A stretch of DNA of 22,335 nt from a virus, in IMG/VR virus record IMGVR_UViG_3300037336_000069, positions 1-22,335 of that record, one strand, 5' to 3'. Below the pieces are notes generated by a model. That model was not told the origin of the DNA. It saw only the letters and a program-made list of their open reading frames with translations, and ran no database searches. Shown here in pieces: positions 1-7,933 of the stretch (position 1 is its first letter; every line of letters starts with the position of its first letter). Both the position numbers and the translations under genes were made by a program.

Positions 1-20
1 TTTCTCAAGGCGATTTATTC

Positions 21-40
21 TCCGGGCCGCGCCTCCCGGA
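21..40 (+). other. GC-rich hairpin just upstream of the giant virion gene
   Basis: TCCGGG at 21-26 pairs perfectly with CCCGGA at 35-40 around an 8-nt loop, 20 bases before the start codon of the giant gene. No run of T follows, so it is not a typical intrinsic terminator. It could stabilise the 5' end of a processed mRNA or partly end the upstream transcript. Function is not established. Confidence 0.35.
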
Positions 41-59
41 CACAATTTGCGGATAGAAC

Positions 60-3000
60 ATGGCTCAATACATCCAGTTGCCGAACGGCGCGTACCTCGA
101 ACTTAAACAAGATCAAACGCCGTTAGATGGGATGACCGCCGCACGCCAGTTATATCCAGACGCGTTCAAAGAAGACGAACCAAAGCCCAAGCAAGACACC
201 ACCGGAACAAAGGCCGCTGTATCCGCAGGGTTTACGCGGTTGGGTGGTGAGTTTGAACTGCTCAAAGGTAAGCTCGGTTTGAAAGACACGGCCCAAGCTG
301 AAGCCGAATTCAGACAAGCCGAAGAAAAAGCCAAAGCACGGTTCACGCCCACCGAAGATAGTTGGTCCGAATCCCCTTTCCAGAAGTTCAAAGAAACCCT
401 TGGTGGCTCCATTCCGTCCATGGTGCTGCCTGCCGCAGTAGGTCTGGCGGCTTTGGCCGCGCCTGTGTCGATCCCCGTCGCTACGGGTCTAGGCTTATTG
501 GGCGCAGGTGTTGCTTCTACGGGCCAGTTCACAGCGGCCAACCTTCGCGCTCAGCTCGACGCGGACAAAACCAAATCCCTCGAAGAAGCTAGCCTCGGCA
601 AGGCGTTCGGCGCAGCGATCCCCCAAGCACTGATTGATACCGCTGCCATGGCGTTGCTGCCCGGTGTGGGCAAGTTGTTCGGCTCCGTGGGCTCCAAGCT
701 GACCACAGAACAAGCCAAGGCAATTGCATCGCAGACGCTGGCTAAGACCGCAGCAGACTACACCGCCAAGACCGGCACTGCCATGGGCCGGGAAGGTTTT
801 ACAGAAGTTGCACAGCAGACGCTTGAGCGGCTGCAAGCGGGTTTGAACATTGCGGACGAAGATGCCCGCAAAGACTACATCGAGAGTTTCATTGGTGGCG
901 CGGTTCTAGGCGGAGCGCTTGCCCCCGTTGGCCGGTTTACTGAACGCAGTGGTGCCAAAAGCCAAGCGGCTGCCGCTGACAGACAAGACAAGAAAGCAGC
1001 CGCCTCTACTGCACTGGCCGAACAAGAAGCCGAACGTACACGGCAAGAAGCCGAGAAGAACACACCCACTTACGCCTTGCGGATAGCTGACGAGTACGCT
1101 GCCGCTGAAAAAACCAAAGCCGACATCCTCGCCCAAAAGCGCACGATCGTAAAGGGCTCGCCTACTGAGACCGCAGACAAAGCGTTCAACAAGACACTGT
1201 TCGATCAAGTCGCAGAGCAAGCCCCTGAACTCAAAGCGCTCGCCGCCGAATATACCCGCCTTGGCCCGAAAGTTACTGAAGCCAAGGAACAGCAACGTGT
1301 AACCGGTCTGTCCCCGGAAGAGTATTCACTGGAGCAGATGCAAGCCGAAGCCGCTGCCGCTGCCGCGCCTGCCCGTCCTTCCCGCGAAGAGCGTCTGGCC
1401 GCAATGAACACGCCGATTGAGGCAGAAGAGACTGTTGCGCCTGAAGCCGAGTACGCTGCTGACCGGATTGCGTTGGCCAAGGATCAGATGGGTCTCACGA
1501 CGAACGTGAACGATTACGTCAGCTACTTGATGACCGATCCACGCATGGCACAGTCCATTGTGGAGAACCAGACGCCTCTGCCCGGACTCAAGCGGGCTGA
1601 ACAAAATGCGATTCGCGGTGCCCTGAAGTTGCAGTTGCAGTCAACGCAGAAACAAGAAGCTGCTCAGACCGCTGCTCGTGCAGAAGACGCCGCAGCGCAA
1701 GCTGAACGTATTAGAGGCAGGCTTGAAAGCCGCACGCCGGGAGCAGAACTAATAGACACCATGCGCGATATGCCCGGAGTACAAGCTGCGGAGGAAACGC
1801 GAGTCAAAGAAGATACGCGCTTGGCAAAGGTAACGCCTGAAGTTGCAGGTATCCGGCGCTTGGGTAAGGTGCCTGAAGGCGAGTTTAGTTCGGCCAACGC
1901 GGATGCTGCGTTCCAGCGTTTGTACACAAAGCAGGCGGATGAGAGTCAAGTCGACCAGCTCTTGGCTACGCTGCCAATCAGCACAATCAGTACTCCCGGC
2001 AAGATTTATGCGGGCATGGGGTTTGAGACGGCCAGCCGCCGTGACTTGCTGACCCGCATTGCAATTGCTAAAGCCCACACCGGCACGGAAAACGTGGCGC
2101 AGCTGCGTGAATCACTGGCCAAACTCGACGCCGAAGCCGCCAGCAAGGCCGAGGGTAGAGCGCGTTTGCCCGGCGAAGGCGCGTTGCCTGAAGCAGAAAA
2201 ACAGACGATGGCTGCCGAAAAATTGGCCGACCAGCAGAGCCGCACGTTGCAAGAGTACATCCAGTTTCTGGCAGACCGAAAGAACGGCAAAGTACGCGGC
2301 ACGTTGCGTACGGGCCGCAAAGAACGTCTTAACGCAGCAGGCGACGAGTTCAAAAGCGCTTACGCCAAACAGCATGTCGATGAAGTAAATGCCCGTTTGG
2401 AGGCGTTTGGTTTACCTACGCTGACCGAAACTGAAGCCAAAGTCGCCACGGGCCGCGTCATGCGCAACCTTAACGAGCTGGGCGAGCGTTGGAGTGCGCC
2501 TGCTGGCAAGGCAGCCCCCGGACGGGGCGCGTTTGGCGCTCCTATTAAAGCGGTGGAAGTGCTGCAAGAACAGATTCGCAGTGGTATGTTCAAGACCATC
2601 AATGATGCAGCGGATCGGTTTAACCTGTCCCAGTCACGTGGCAAAGACGAACGCACTAAAACCGCAGAAGGCGGCGCACGCATCGGGGTGCCAGACGAAC
2701 TTACGCTCCGCGCTGAGTCTACGGTCCCCAAAGACGACAAACGTATCGCCACTGAAACCGCACGCCGCCTGCGCACGACTCTTGACCAACGCACTCAAGC
2801 CACCGGTGAAGATAAGGCCGCATCACTTGATGAAGATACCAAAGACTTTGTGCGTCTTGCCGACGACACGCTTGACCAGATCACGGATACGTCGCTCATT
2901 ACGCGCATCAAAGAAGGCCTGCAAGACGTGGCCGAGGGCCGCAAGGTCAGTGCGCTGACCCAGCAAGAGATTAAAGATTTTGTAGCCACTCGTGCCAAAG

Positions 3001-6000
3001 ACGTACAAAGCGACACCCGTCCCGGTGCCACACCAGAAGAGTTGCAGCGCACCAGCGCACAGCCGCAAATGGGCCTGCCCGGTATCGACGAGCTTGACCG
3101 GACTCAGCGCTTCACGCCCACGAACTTCCAGAAGATGTTGGACTCCAAGGATGTGCAGGGTTTGCGTGCCGCCATCGAGAAGGCGCGTGTAGCAGCGGTC
3201 GAGGCCATCCAAGAAGCAGCGCGAAATACTCCTACGGCATTGCGTGCAGCGCGTACCGCTAAGGCTCGTGCGGACTATAACCTTGCACTGACCCGTGCGC
3301 AAAGTGCAGCACCGGTTGCAAACGCGTTAAGCGCCACCCTTCGTGCAGAACGTGCAGAAGTAGCGGCCAGCGTCAAGACGATCACGGAGCAAGTTGCTGC
3401 ACTGGAACGTGCGTTAGAAGATGTGACGGACATGCGCAAAGCGCTGTCCAAAGAAACTACGGACATGGCCCTGATGATCCGGGCTCCGGCTGTTTTGAGC
3501 CAAGAAGCACCGCTGAAAAAACGGATTGCTGTTGCAAAAGACGCACTGGAAAAAGCCCAAGCGCTGCTGGTGAGCGTAGATAAAGCGCAGGTTAAAGGCA
3601 AAGCGGATCTTGCCGTTGCTACAGAAGAGGCGAAGCAGGCGGATCAGGCCGTTACCGACGCACAAAAAGAAATGGCTGCGGCAAACAAGGCCGAGCGCGA
3701 GGCCGAAGTTGAAGTCAAACAAATAAAGTCAGAGCGGTCCGAGTTCCGGGAAGCTGCGCAGCGTGGTCGTGAGGGGCTGGACTTGCCGGGTCTTCGTAGT
3801 ACGGTTGACACGACCAAGATGAAGTCGCAGATCAACAACATCCGCAGCGCCATGGGTTCGCTCAACGCGCAGCTTGAAACAGAAACTGATCCCGCCAAAC
3901 AAGCCGACATTCAGGCGCGGCTTACCGCAACAGAAGCCAAACTCGAAACGGTATACGCCGATGCCCCGCGCATCGTCACGGCGATCAAAGAAAAAGACCA
4001 GCTTGCTTTTGAGCAAGTGTTTGATAACGTGCAGATTGCTGCTTATGAAAAACAGGCTGCTAAGCGGCGCATCCGGGGTGGTGAGTATGGCCCTGCATTG
4101 GCCAGCCGCAAGCAAGGAGCTGTCGCACGAAGTGGCCCTCTGACAGTGCAGACAGGCGAGAAGCGGGCAACACCTGCAACTGATATGGCCGGTAGCGCTC
4201 TCGAACGCGTGGCACAAGAACGCGCTGCACTCAAAGAGCTGGAAGACCGCGTAGCTTTCCTGCGCAAGAACGGCAAGGACAAGGCCGGTGGTCGGTTGAC
4301 GGACGCATTTAAGGCAATGCAAGCCAAAGTTGACAAGCAAAAAGCCGCTGTCCGCGAAGTTGAAGATGCCCAGAAAGCCACCGTTGCTGCGGTACGTGAT
4401 GTAAACAAGCAAGAGCGTATGGCGAAAGCTAAGCCCGGTTATGGTGGCGGTGTTGTGTTCCGTACGACGACACGGGGCGGCCCGACGCTCGAAACGCAGG
4501 CTGTGTCTGACATTGCCGATCGCATCACAGCCGATTGGAAAAACGCGCCTGAGATTGTTGTGGTGGCCTCGGCGGACAAACTCCCGCTTCGTATCTTTGG
4601 CCAGCTCGTAAAGCGCGAAGCCACTGACAACACTCCCGGTCTGTTCGATATTCCGAGCGGCAAGGTATACCTCATCGCCAACAACCTGCGAAGCGTGAAG
4701 GACGTTGTGCTCACGGTTGCTCACGAGGCCACAGGCCACTACGGTTTACGCGACTTGCTTGGCGGTGACTACACCCGCACGATGGACAGCTTGTACGCAG
4801 GCAACCCTGATGTGCGTAAGAAAGCCGACGCCAAGATGGCCAAGGACTCCGTATTGACGCAGCAAATTGCTGTTGAAGAGGTGTTGGCGGAAATGGCCGA
4901 AACTGGGGGCACTACGCCTGCCGAGAAGAGCGCACTGCGCCGTATTTACGATGCGCTGCGCAACTGGTTCCGCACTACGTTCAAACTGCCAAACGTCACG
5001 GACGCGGAAGTGCAGCAGCTTGTTGCTAACGCCCGCAGGCAGGTTATTGAAGGCGGAGAAAAAGCTCAAGGCACCGCGCCTGATGGCGGTGTGCTGCGTC
5101 GTACTGGTAAGCAAACGGAACCCGCCGATGCACTGGAAGCGTTTGCATTAAAGACCATTGCGCAGCCCAAGACGATCAAAGAAAAGATGGGCAGTAACTT
5201 TGCGCTCCGCGCTGAGATGAATACAGCCGATATGCGTGCTGGTTTGCGCGAGGCACTGAAGTTTGGTGACGACACCTTGTTCACGCAAGCGATGTACGCC
5301 GTGCGTAAAGCTGAGCAGAAGATGGCACAGATGTTCACCGTAATGAACAGCGGGCCGCTGATTACGTACAAAGACAGCAAAGGTCTTACCGGCTACCGCA
5401 GCTCAAACGAGAACAGCGCGGTTGATGTGTTTGATGCAATTGCGGACATCCCTAAAGACGATCCGCAAATGAAGACGGGTGTGGCGCAGGCGTATTTGAT
5501 TGCACGGCGAGCCGAGAACAAAGGACTGTCCAAGCTGGACATGGGTGAGCTGGGCGTTACGCAAGCCGACCTCGACGCAGCGCTGGCCGCAGCCGAAGCA
5601 AACCCCGCGCTTAAAGCCGCGCTGGAAAACGTACGCCGCAAGTACAACGCGTACAACAAGGGCATGATCGAGTTCTTGGCTAGCACCGGACGTATCACCA
5701 AGAAGGTGGCTGCGGACTTGCTCAAGGATGGCGACTATGTGCCGTACTACCGCGTCAACGATAGCGGTGAGGCATTTCTTAACTTTGGCAACAACGTCAC
5801 GTTCAACGTGGGCGACATCCGCCGTCAGCCATACCTTGCTGAACTTAAAGGGGGTCAGACCAAACTGCTGCCCCTGAACGAAGCGATCCAGCAGAACACA
5901 CTGCTCCTGACGGACATGGCGCTGACCAATAACGCCACCAAGAACGTAGGCTACGGATTGCAGGCGTTGGGTAAAGGCAAAGGTCCGGGCGGCAAAGACT

Positions 6001-7739
6001 TGATGACCGTACAGCCGGGGTTTGGTCCTAATAGTCCGAACGTCATCCGCTTCTACCAAGAGCCAGACCCAACAAAACCTAACGACGATGGCAAGCGCCA
6101 CGTTGTAGTCGAGACCAAAGGTACTGCTGCCGAAGGCATCCCTGCTGAGCTGGTGGTTCAGAGTCTGGAAGGCGCGAGCCTTGCGCTACCGGGGTTCTTT
6201 AAACTGGCAGGCGCTGCGGCTGATTTGCTCCGCGCTGGTGTGACCCGGACTCCGCTGTACATTGCACGCAAACTGGTTCGTGAGCCTATGGCCGCGGCCT
6301 TTACCGGCGGCTTAAACAGCAACGCGTTCTCCTCGGTTTTCAAAGCCGGTGCTGAGTTTGTTCGTATGAGCCGGGGTACTAGCGACACGCAAGCTAAGCT
6401 CATCGAGAAGGGCTTAATCCAGTCCAACATCTTCGCAGGCGACATGTCTGACATGAAGAAGATAGCGCTTCAGCTGGCCAGCGGCAAGGACCAAGGCGCA
6501 TTTGATAAAGTGCTGGCCGCTGCCGATCGCTACGCAATGCGTGCCGATGCTGCCACCCTAGCGTTGGTGCTGGAAAACGCGGAGGCTAACGGTCTGTCCG
6601 AAGTCGAAGCTGACATCATGACTATGGAGTCCATGAACTTCTACAAGCGCGGGTTATCCCCTACGCTGCAGTACGCCAGCCGCTTGATCCCGTTCTTTAA
6701 TGCGCAGATCCAAGGCTTGAGCGTCTTGATTAAAGCCGCTCGCGGCAACATGCCCTTTGAAGAGCAGCAGCAGATCCAACGCAAGTTCATCAACAACGCG
6801 GTGCTCCTGACTTTTACCGGCCTTGTGTATGCGATGGCCATGGAAGACGACGAGACGTTCCGCAACGCCCGCCCTCGGGATAAGTACTCCAACTTCTTCA
6901 TGCCCCTGCCGGGTGTGGACGAGCCGTTGAAGCTGCCAATTCCGTTTGAAGCGGGTTACTTCTTCTCGTTGGCTGTGGCTGCCGTTGATAGTATGCGTGC
7001 TGAGACTGACGGCCAAGCGCAGTGGAACGCAATTAAGGACTTGTTCTTGGGCTCCATCCCCGGCTACTCGTCCATGGGCATCCCGCAACTTGCCAAGCCT
7101 GTGTTTGAGCTTTGGGCCAACAAGAACTTCATGACGGGCGCTCCCGTGGAGTCGATGCGCTTACAAGGTCTTGACACAGAGGAACGGTATCTGGCCACCA
7201 CGACGGAGCTTGCCAAGCAGTTCAGCAAGGCAGTCCCTATCTTGTCACCTGTTCAGGTTGAGCACCTTGTGCGCGGGTACCTTGGCGTCTTGCCATTAGT
7301 GGCAGCGGCTGGGGCCAACAGCTTGTTTGAAAGCAAAGACAAAGGCGAGCGTGCCGAGGGCCGGGCATCTACTCTGCCGTTGTTGGGCAGTGCGTTCCAG
7401 AAGAAGTATGGCGGGGGAGATTCCGACGTGGTTTTCCGGGAAGCAAAAGAAGCAATGGATGCGCGGACAACGCTCAACAAGATGACGAACGAAGGCCGCA
7501 CAGAAGACGCCGCCGAGTATCGTGCAGATAACCGCGCACGTTTAATAATGGCAACCGCTGCGGGGCAGTATCGGCAAGTGGTTGGGCGCATCAACGCAGA
7601 CATCCGCCGCACACAAGACCGCACGGATCTTACAGGCGAAGAAAAACGCATCCGTCTGGATGCGCTGGACAAGGCCAAACAAGACCGTGCCGATGCCTTT
7701 ATCCAGAGGATGCGTAGGGCTCAAGAAGCTGGCAGTTAA
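60..7739 (+). CDS. Giant polyvalent virion protein with a zincin-like HExxxH motif and LPD38-type C-terminal domain
   Basis: This 2,559-residue protein is probably packaged in the capsid and ejected into the host with the DNA. Residues 2-36 (IQLPNGAYLEL and following) resemble the short N-terminal motif of phage ejection proteins. Ala/Gly-rich hydrophobic stretches lie at about 115-165 and 185-215. A very long Ala/Glu/Lys/Arg-rich, probably helical or coiled-coil region fills about 290-1470. A zincin-like motif HEATGHYGL starts at His1555 (HExxxH rather than HExxH), with a possible third ligand in EEVLAEMAE near 1605. About 1700-2000 holds a conserved-looking globular region. Residues about 2190-2370 (SRLIPFFNAQIQG onward) match the large polyvalent protein-associated domain LPD38, including a hydrophobic segment near 2243. 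The C terminus is again charged and helical. The ATG at 60 follows GCGGATAGAAC, a modest ribosome binding site. Size and architecture parallel the giant internal virion proteins of podoviruses; packaging is inferred, not seen. Confidence 0.85.
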   Translation: MAQYIQLPNGAYLELKQDQTPLDGMTAARQLYPDAFKEDEPKPKQDTTGTKAAVSAGFTRLGGEFELLKGKLGLKDTAQAEAEFRQAEEKAKARFTPTEDSWSESPFQKFKETLGGSIPSMVLPAAVGLAALAAPVSIPVATGLGLLGAGVASTGQFTAANLRAQLDADKTKSLEEASLGKAFGAAIPQALIDTAAMALLPGVGKLFGSVGSKLTTEQAKAIASQTLAKTAADYTAKTGTAMGREGFTEVAQQTLERLQAGLNIADEDARKDYIESFIGGAVLGGALAPVGRFTERSGAKSQAAAADRQDKKAAASTALAEQEAERTRQEAEKNTPTYALRIADEYAAAEKTKADILAQKRTIVKGSPTETADKAFNKTLFDQVAEQAPELKALAAEYTRLGPKVTEAKEQQRVTGLSPEEYSLEQMQAEAAAAAAPARPSREERLAAMNTPIEAEETVAPEAEYAADRIALAKDQMGLTTNVNDYVSYLMTDPRMAQSIVENQTPLPGLKRAEQNAIRGALKLQLQSTQKQEAAQTAARAEDAAAQAERIRGRLESRTPGAELIDTMRDMPGVQAAEETRVKEDTRLAKVTPEVAGIRRLGKVPEGEFSSANADAAFQRLYTKQADESQVDQLLATLPISTISTPGKIYAGMGFETASRRDLLTRIAIAKAHTGTENVAQLRESLAKLDAEAASKAEGRARLPGEGALPEAEKQTMAAEKLADQQSRTLQEYIQFLADRKNGKVRGTLRTGRKERLNAAGDEFKSAYAKQHVDEVNARLEAFGLPTLTETEAKVATGRVMRNLNELGERWSAPAGKAAPGRGAFGAPIKAVEVLQEQIRSGMFKTINDAADRFNLSQSRGKDERTKTAEGGARIGVPDELTLRAESTVPKDDKRIATETARRLRTTLDQRTQATGEDKAASLDEDTKDFVRLADDTLDQITDTSLITRIKEGLQDVAEGRKVSALTQQEIKDFVATRAKDVQSDTRPGATPEELQRTSAQPQMGLPGIDELDRTQRFTPTNFQKMLDSKDVQGLRAAIEKARVAAVEAIQEAARNTPTALRAARTAKARADYNLALTRAQSAAPVANALSATLRAERAEVAASVKTITEQVAALERALEDVTDMRKALSKETTDMALMIRAPAVLSQEAPLKKRIAVAKDALEKAQALLVSVDKAQVKGKADLAVATEEAKQADQAVTDAQKEMAAANKAEREAEVEVKQIKSERSEFREAAQRGREGLDLPGLRSTVDTTKMKSQINNIRSAMGSLNAQLETETDPAKQADIQARLTATEAKLETVYADAPRIVTAIKEKDQLAFEQVFDNVQIAAYEKQAAKRRIRGGEYGPALASRKQGAVARSGPLTVQTGEKRATPATDMAGSALERVAQERAALKELEDRVAFLRKNGKDKAGGRLTDAFKAMQAKVDKQKAAVREVEDAQKATVAAVRDVNKQERMAKAKPGYGGGVVFRTTTRGGPTLETQAVSDIADRITADWKNAPEIVVVASADKLPLRIFGQLVKREATDNTPGLFDIPSGKVYLIANNLRSVKDVVLTVAHEATGHYGLRDLLGGDYTRTMDSLYAGNPDVRKKADAKMAKDSVLTQQIAVEEVLAEMAETGGTTPAEKSALRRIYDALRNWFRTTFKLPNVTDAEVQQLVANARRQVIEGGEKAQGTAPDGGVLRRTGKQTEPADALEAFALKTIAQPKTIKEKMGSNFALRAEMNTADMRAGLREALKFGDDTLFTQAMYAVRKAEQKMAQMFTVMNSGPLITYKDSKGLTGYRSSNENSAVDVFDAIADIPKDDPQMKTGVAQAYLIARRAENKGLSKLDMGELGVTQADLDAALAAAEANPALKAALENVRRKYNAYNKGMIEFLASTGRITKKVAADLLKDGDYVPYYRVNDSGEAFLNFGNNVTFNVGDIRRQPYLAELKGGQTKLLPLNEAIQQNTLLLTDMALTNNATKNVGYGLQALGKGKGPGGKDLMTVQPGFGPNSPNVIRFYQEPDPTKPNDDGKRHVVVETKGTAAEGIPAELVVQSLEGASLALPGFFKLAGAAADLLRAGVTRTPLYIARKLVREPMAAAFTGGLNSNAFSSVFKAGAEFVRMSRGTSDTQAKLIEKGLIQSNIFAGDMSDMKKIALQLASGKDQGAFDKVLAAADRYAMRADAATLALVLENAEANGLSEVEADIMTMESMNFYKRGLSPTLQYASRLIPFFNAQIQGLSVLIKAARGNMPFEEQQQIQRKFINNAVLLTFTGLVYAMAMEDDETFRNARPRDKYSNFFMPLPGVDEPLKLPIPFEAGYFFSLAVAAVDSMRAETDGQAQWNAIKDLFLGSIPGYSSMGIPQLAKPVFELWANKNFMTGAPVESMRLQGLDTEERYLATTTELAKQFSKAVPILSPVQVEHLVRGYLGVLPLVAAAGANSLFESKDKGERAEGRASTLPLLGSAFQKKYGGGDSDVVFREAKEAMDARTTLNKMTNEGRTEDAAEYRADNRARLIMATAAGQYRQVVGRINADIRRTQDRTDLTGEEKRIRLDALDKAKQDRADAFIQRMRRAQEAGS

Positions 7740-7933
7740 CTAGGGCGGTCTGCCAGCCGGTAGAACCAGACCCCGATAGCGCCGTCCCGGATGCCCGCAA
7801 TAGCGCGGGCATCCCGGTATCTTAGGGCTGCATTCAATCCCTTGATCCGCACTGCTTCAGTGTCGAGGCAAGGAACGAAGAAGCCCTGTCCGCGCTCAGT
7901 TTTGTCCCACGGGAACCGGATTGAGTAGTGCAT
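7736..7933 (-). CDS. Small conserved phage protein, 65 aa, unknown function
   Basis: This short protein begins MHYSIRFPWDKTERGQGFFV, contains RDARAIAGIRDGAIGVW and ends in a basic, aromatic tail. The order FPWDK...GQGFFVP...basic...GVWFYR resembles a family of very small phage proteins often found near replication genes, but I cannot assign a function. The ATG at 7933 has a strong ribosome binding site, GAGAAGG, 3 bases upstream. The start lies inside the end of the primase-helicase gene (38-nt overlap), so the two are probably translationally coupled. It is the last leftward gene, and its stop overlaps the stop of the convergent giant gene by 4 bp. Confidence 0.65.
   Translation of the reverse strand: MHYSIRFPWDKTERGQGFFVPCLDTEAVRIKGLNAALRYRDARAIAGIRDGAIGVWFYRLADRPS
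7789..7814. terminator. Strong inverted repeat just past the end of the giant gene
   Basis: GGATGCCCGC (7789-7798) and GCGGGCATCC (7805-7814) form a perfect 10-bp stem with a 6-nt loop, 50 bp beyond the stop of the rightward gene. Both strands can fold it. There is no T run on either side, so it is not a canonical Rho-independent terminator. Its position at the meeting point of two convergent transcripts suggests it pauses or ends readthrough, or protects the 3' end. It lies inside the coding region of the 65-residue leftward protein. Confidence 0.35.

Noticed and set aside
3729-4739. Long open frame (336 codons) on the minus strand inside the giant gene
   Set aside because: Antisense shadow of biased codon use; translated sequence has no domain, is rich in Cys/Arg/Leu, and has no convincing start site.
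5403-6101. Minus-strand open frame of 232 codons inside the giant gene
   Set aside because: Fully overlapped by well-supported protein sequence on the plus strand; no motif or ribosome binding site.
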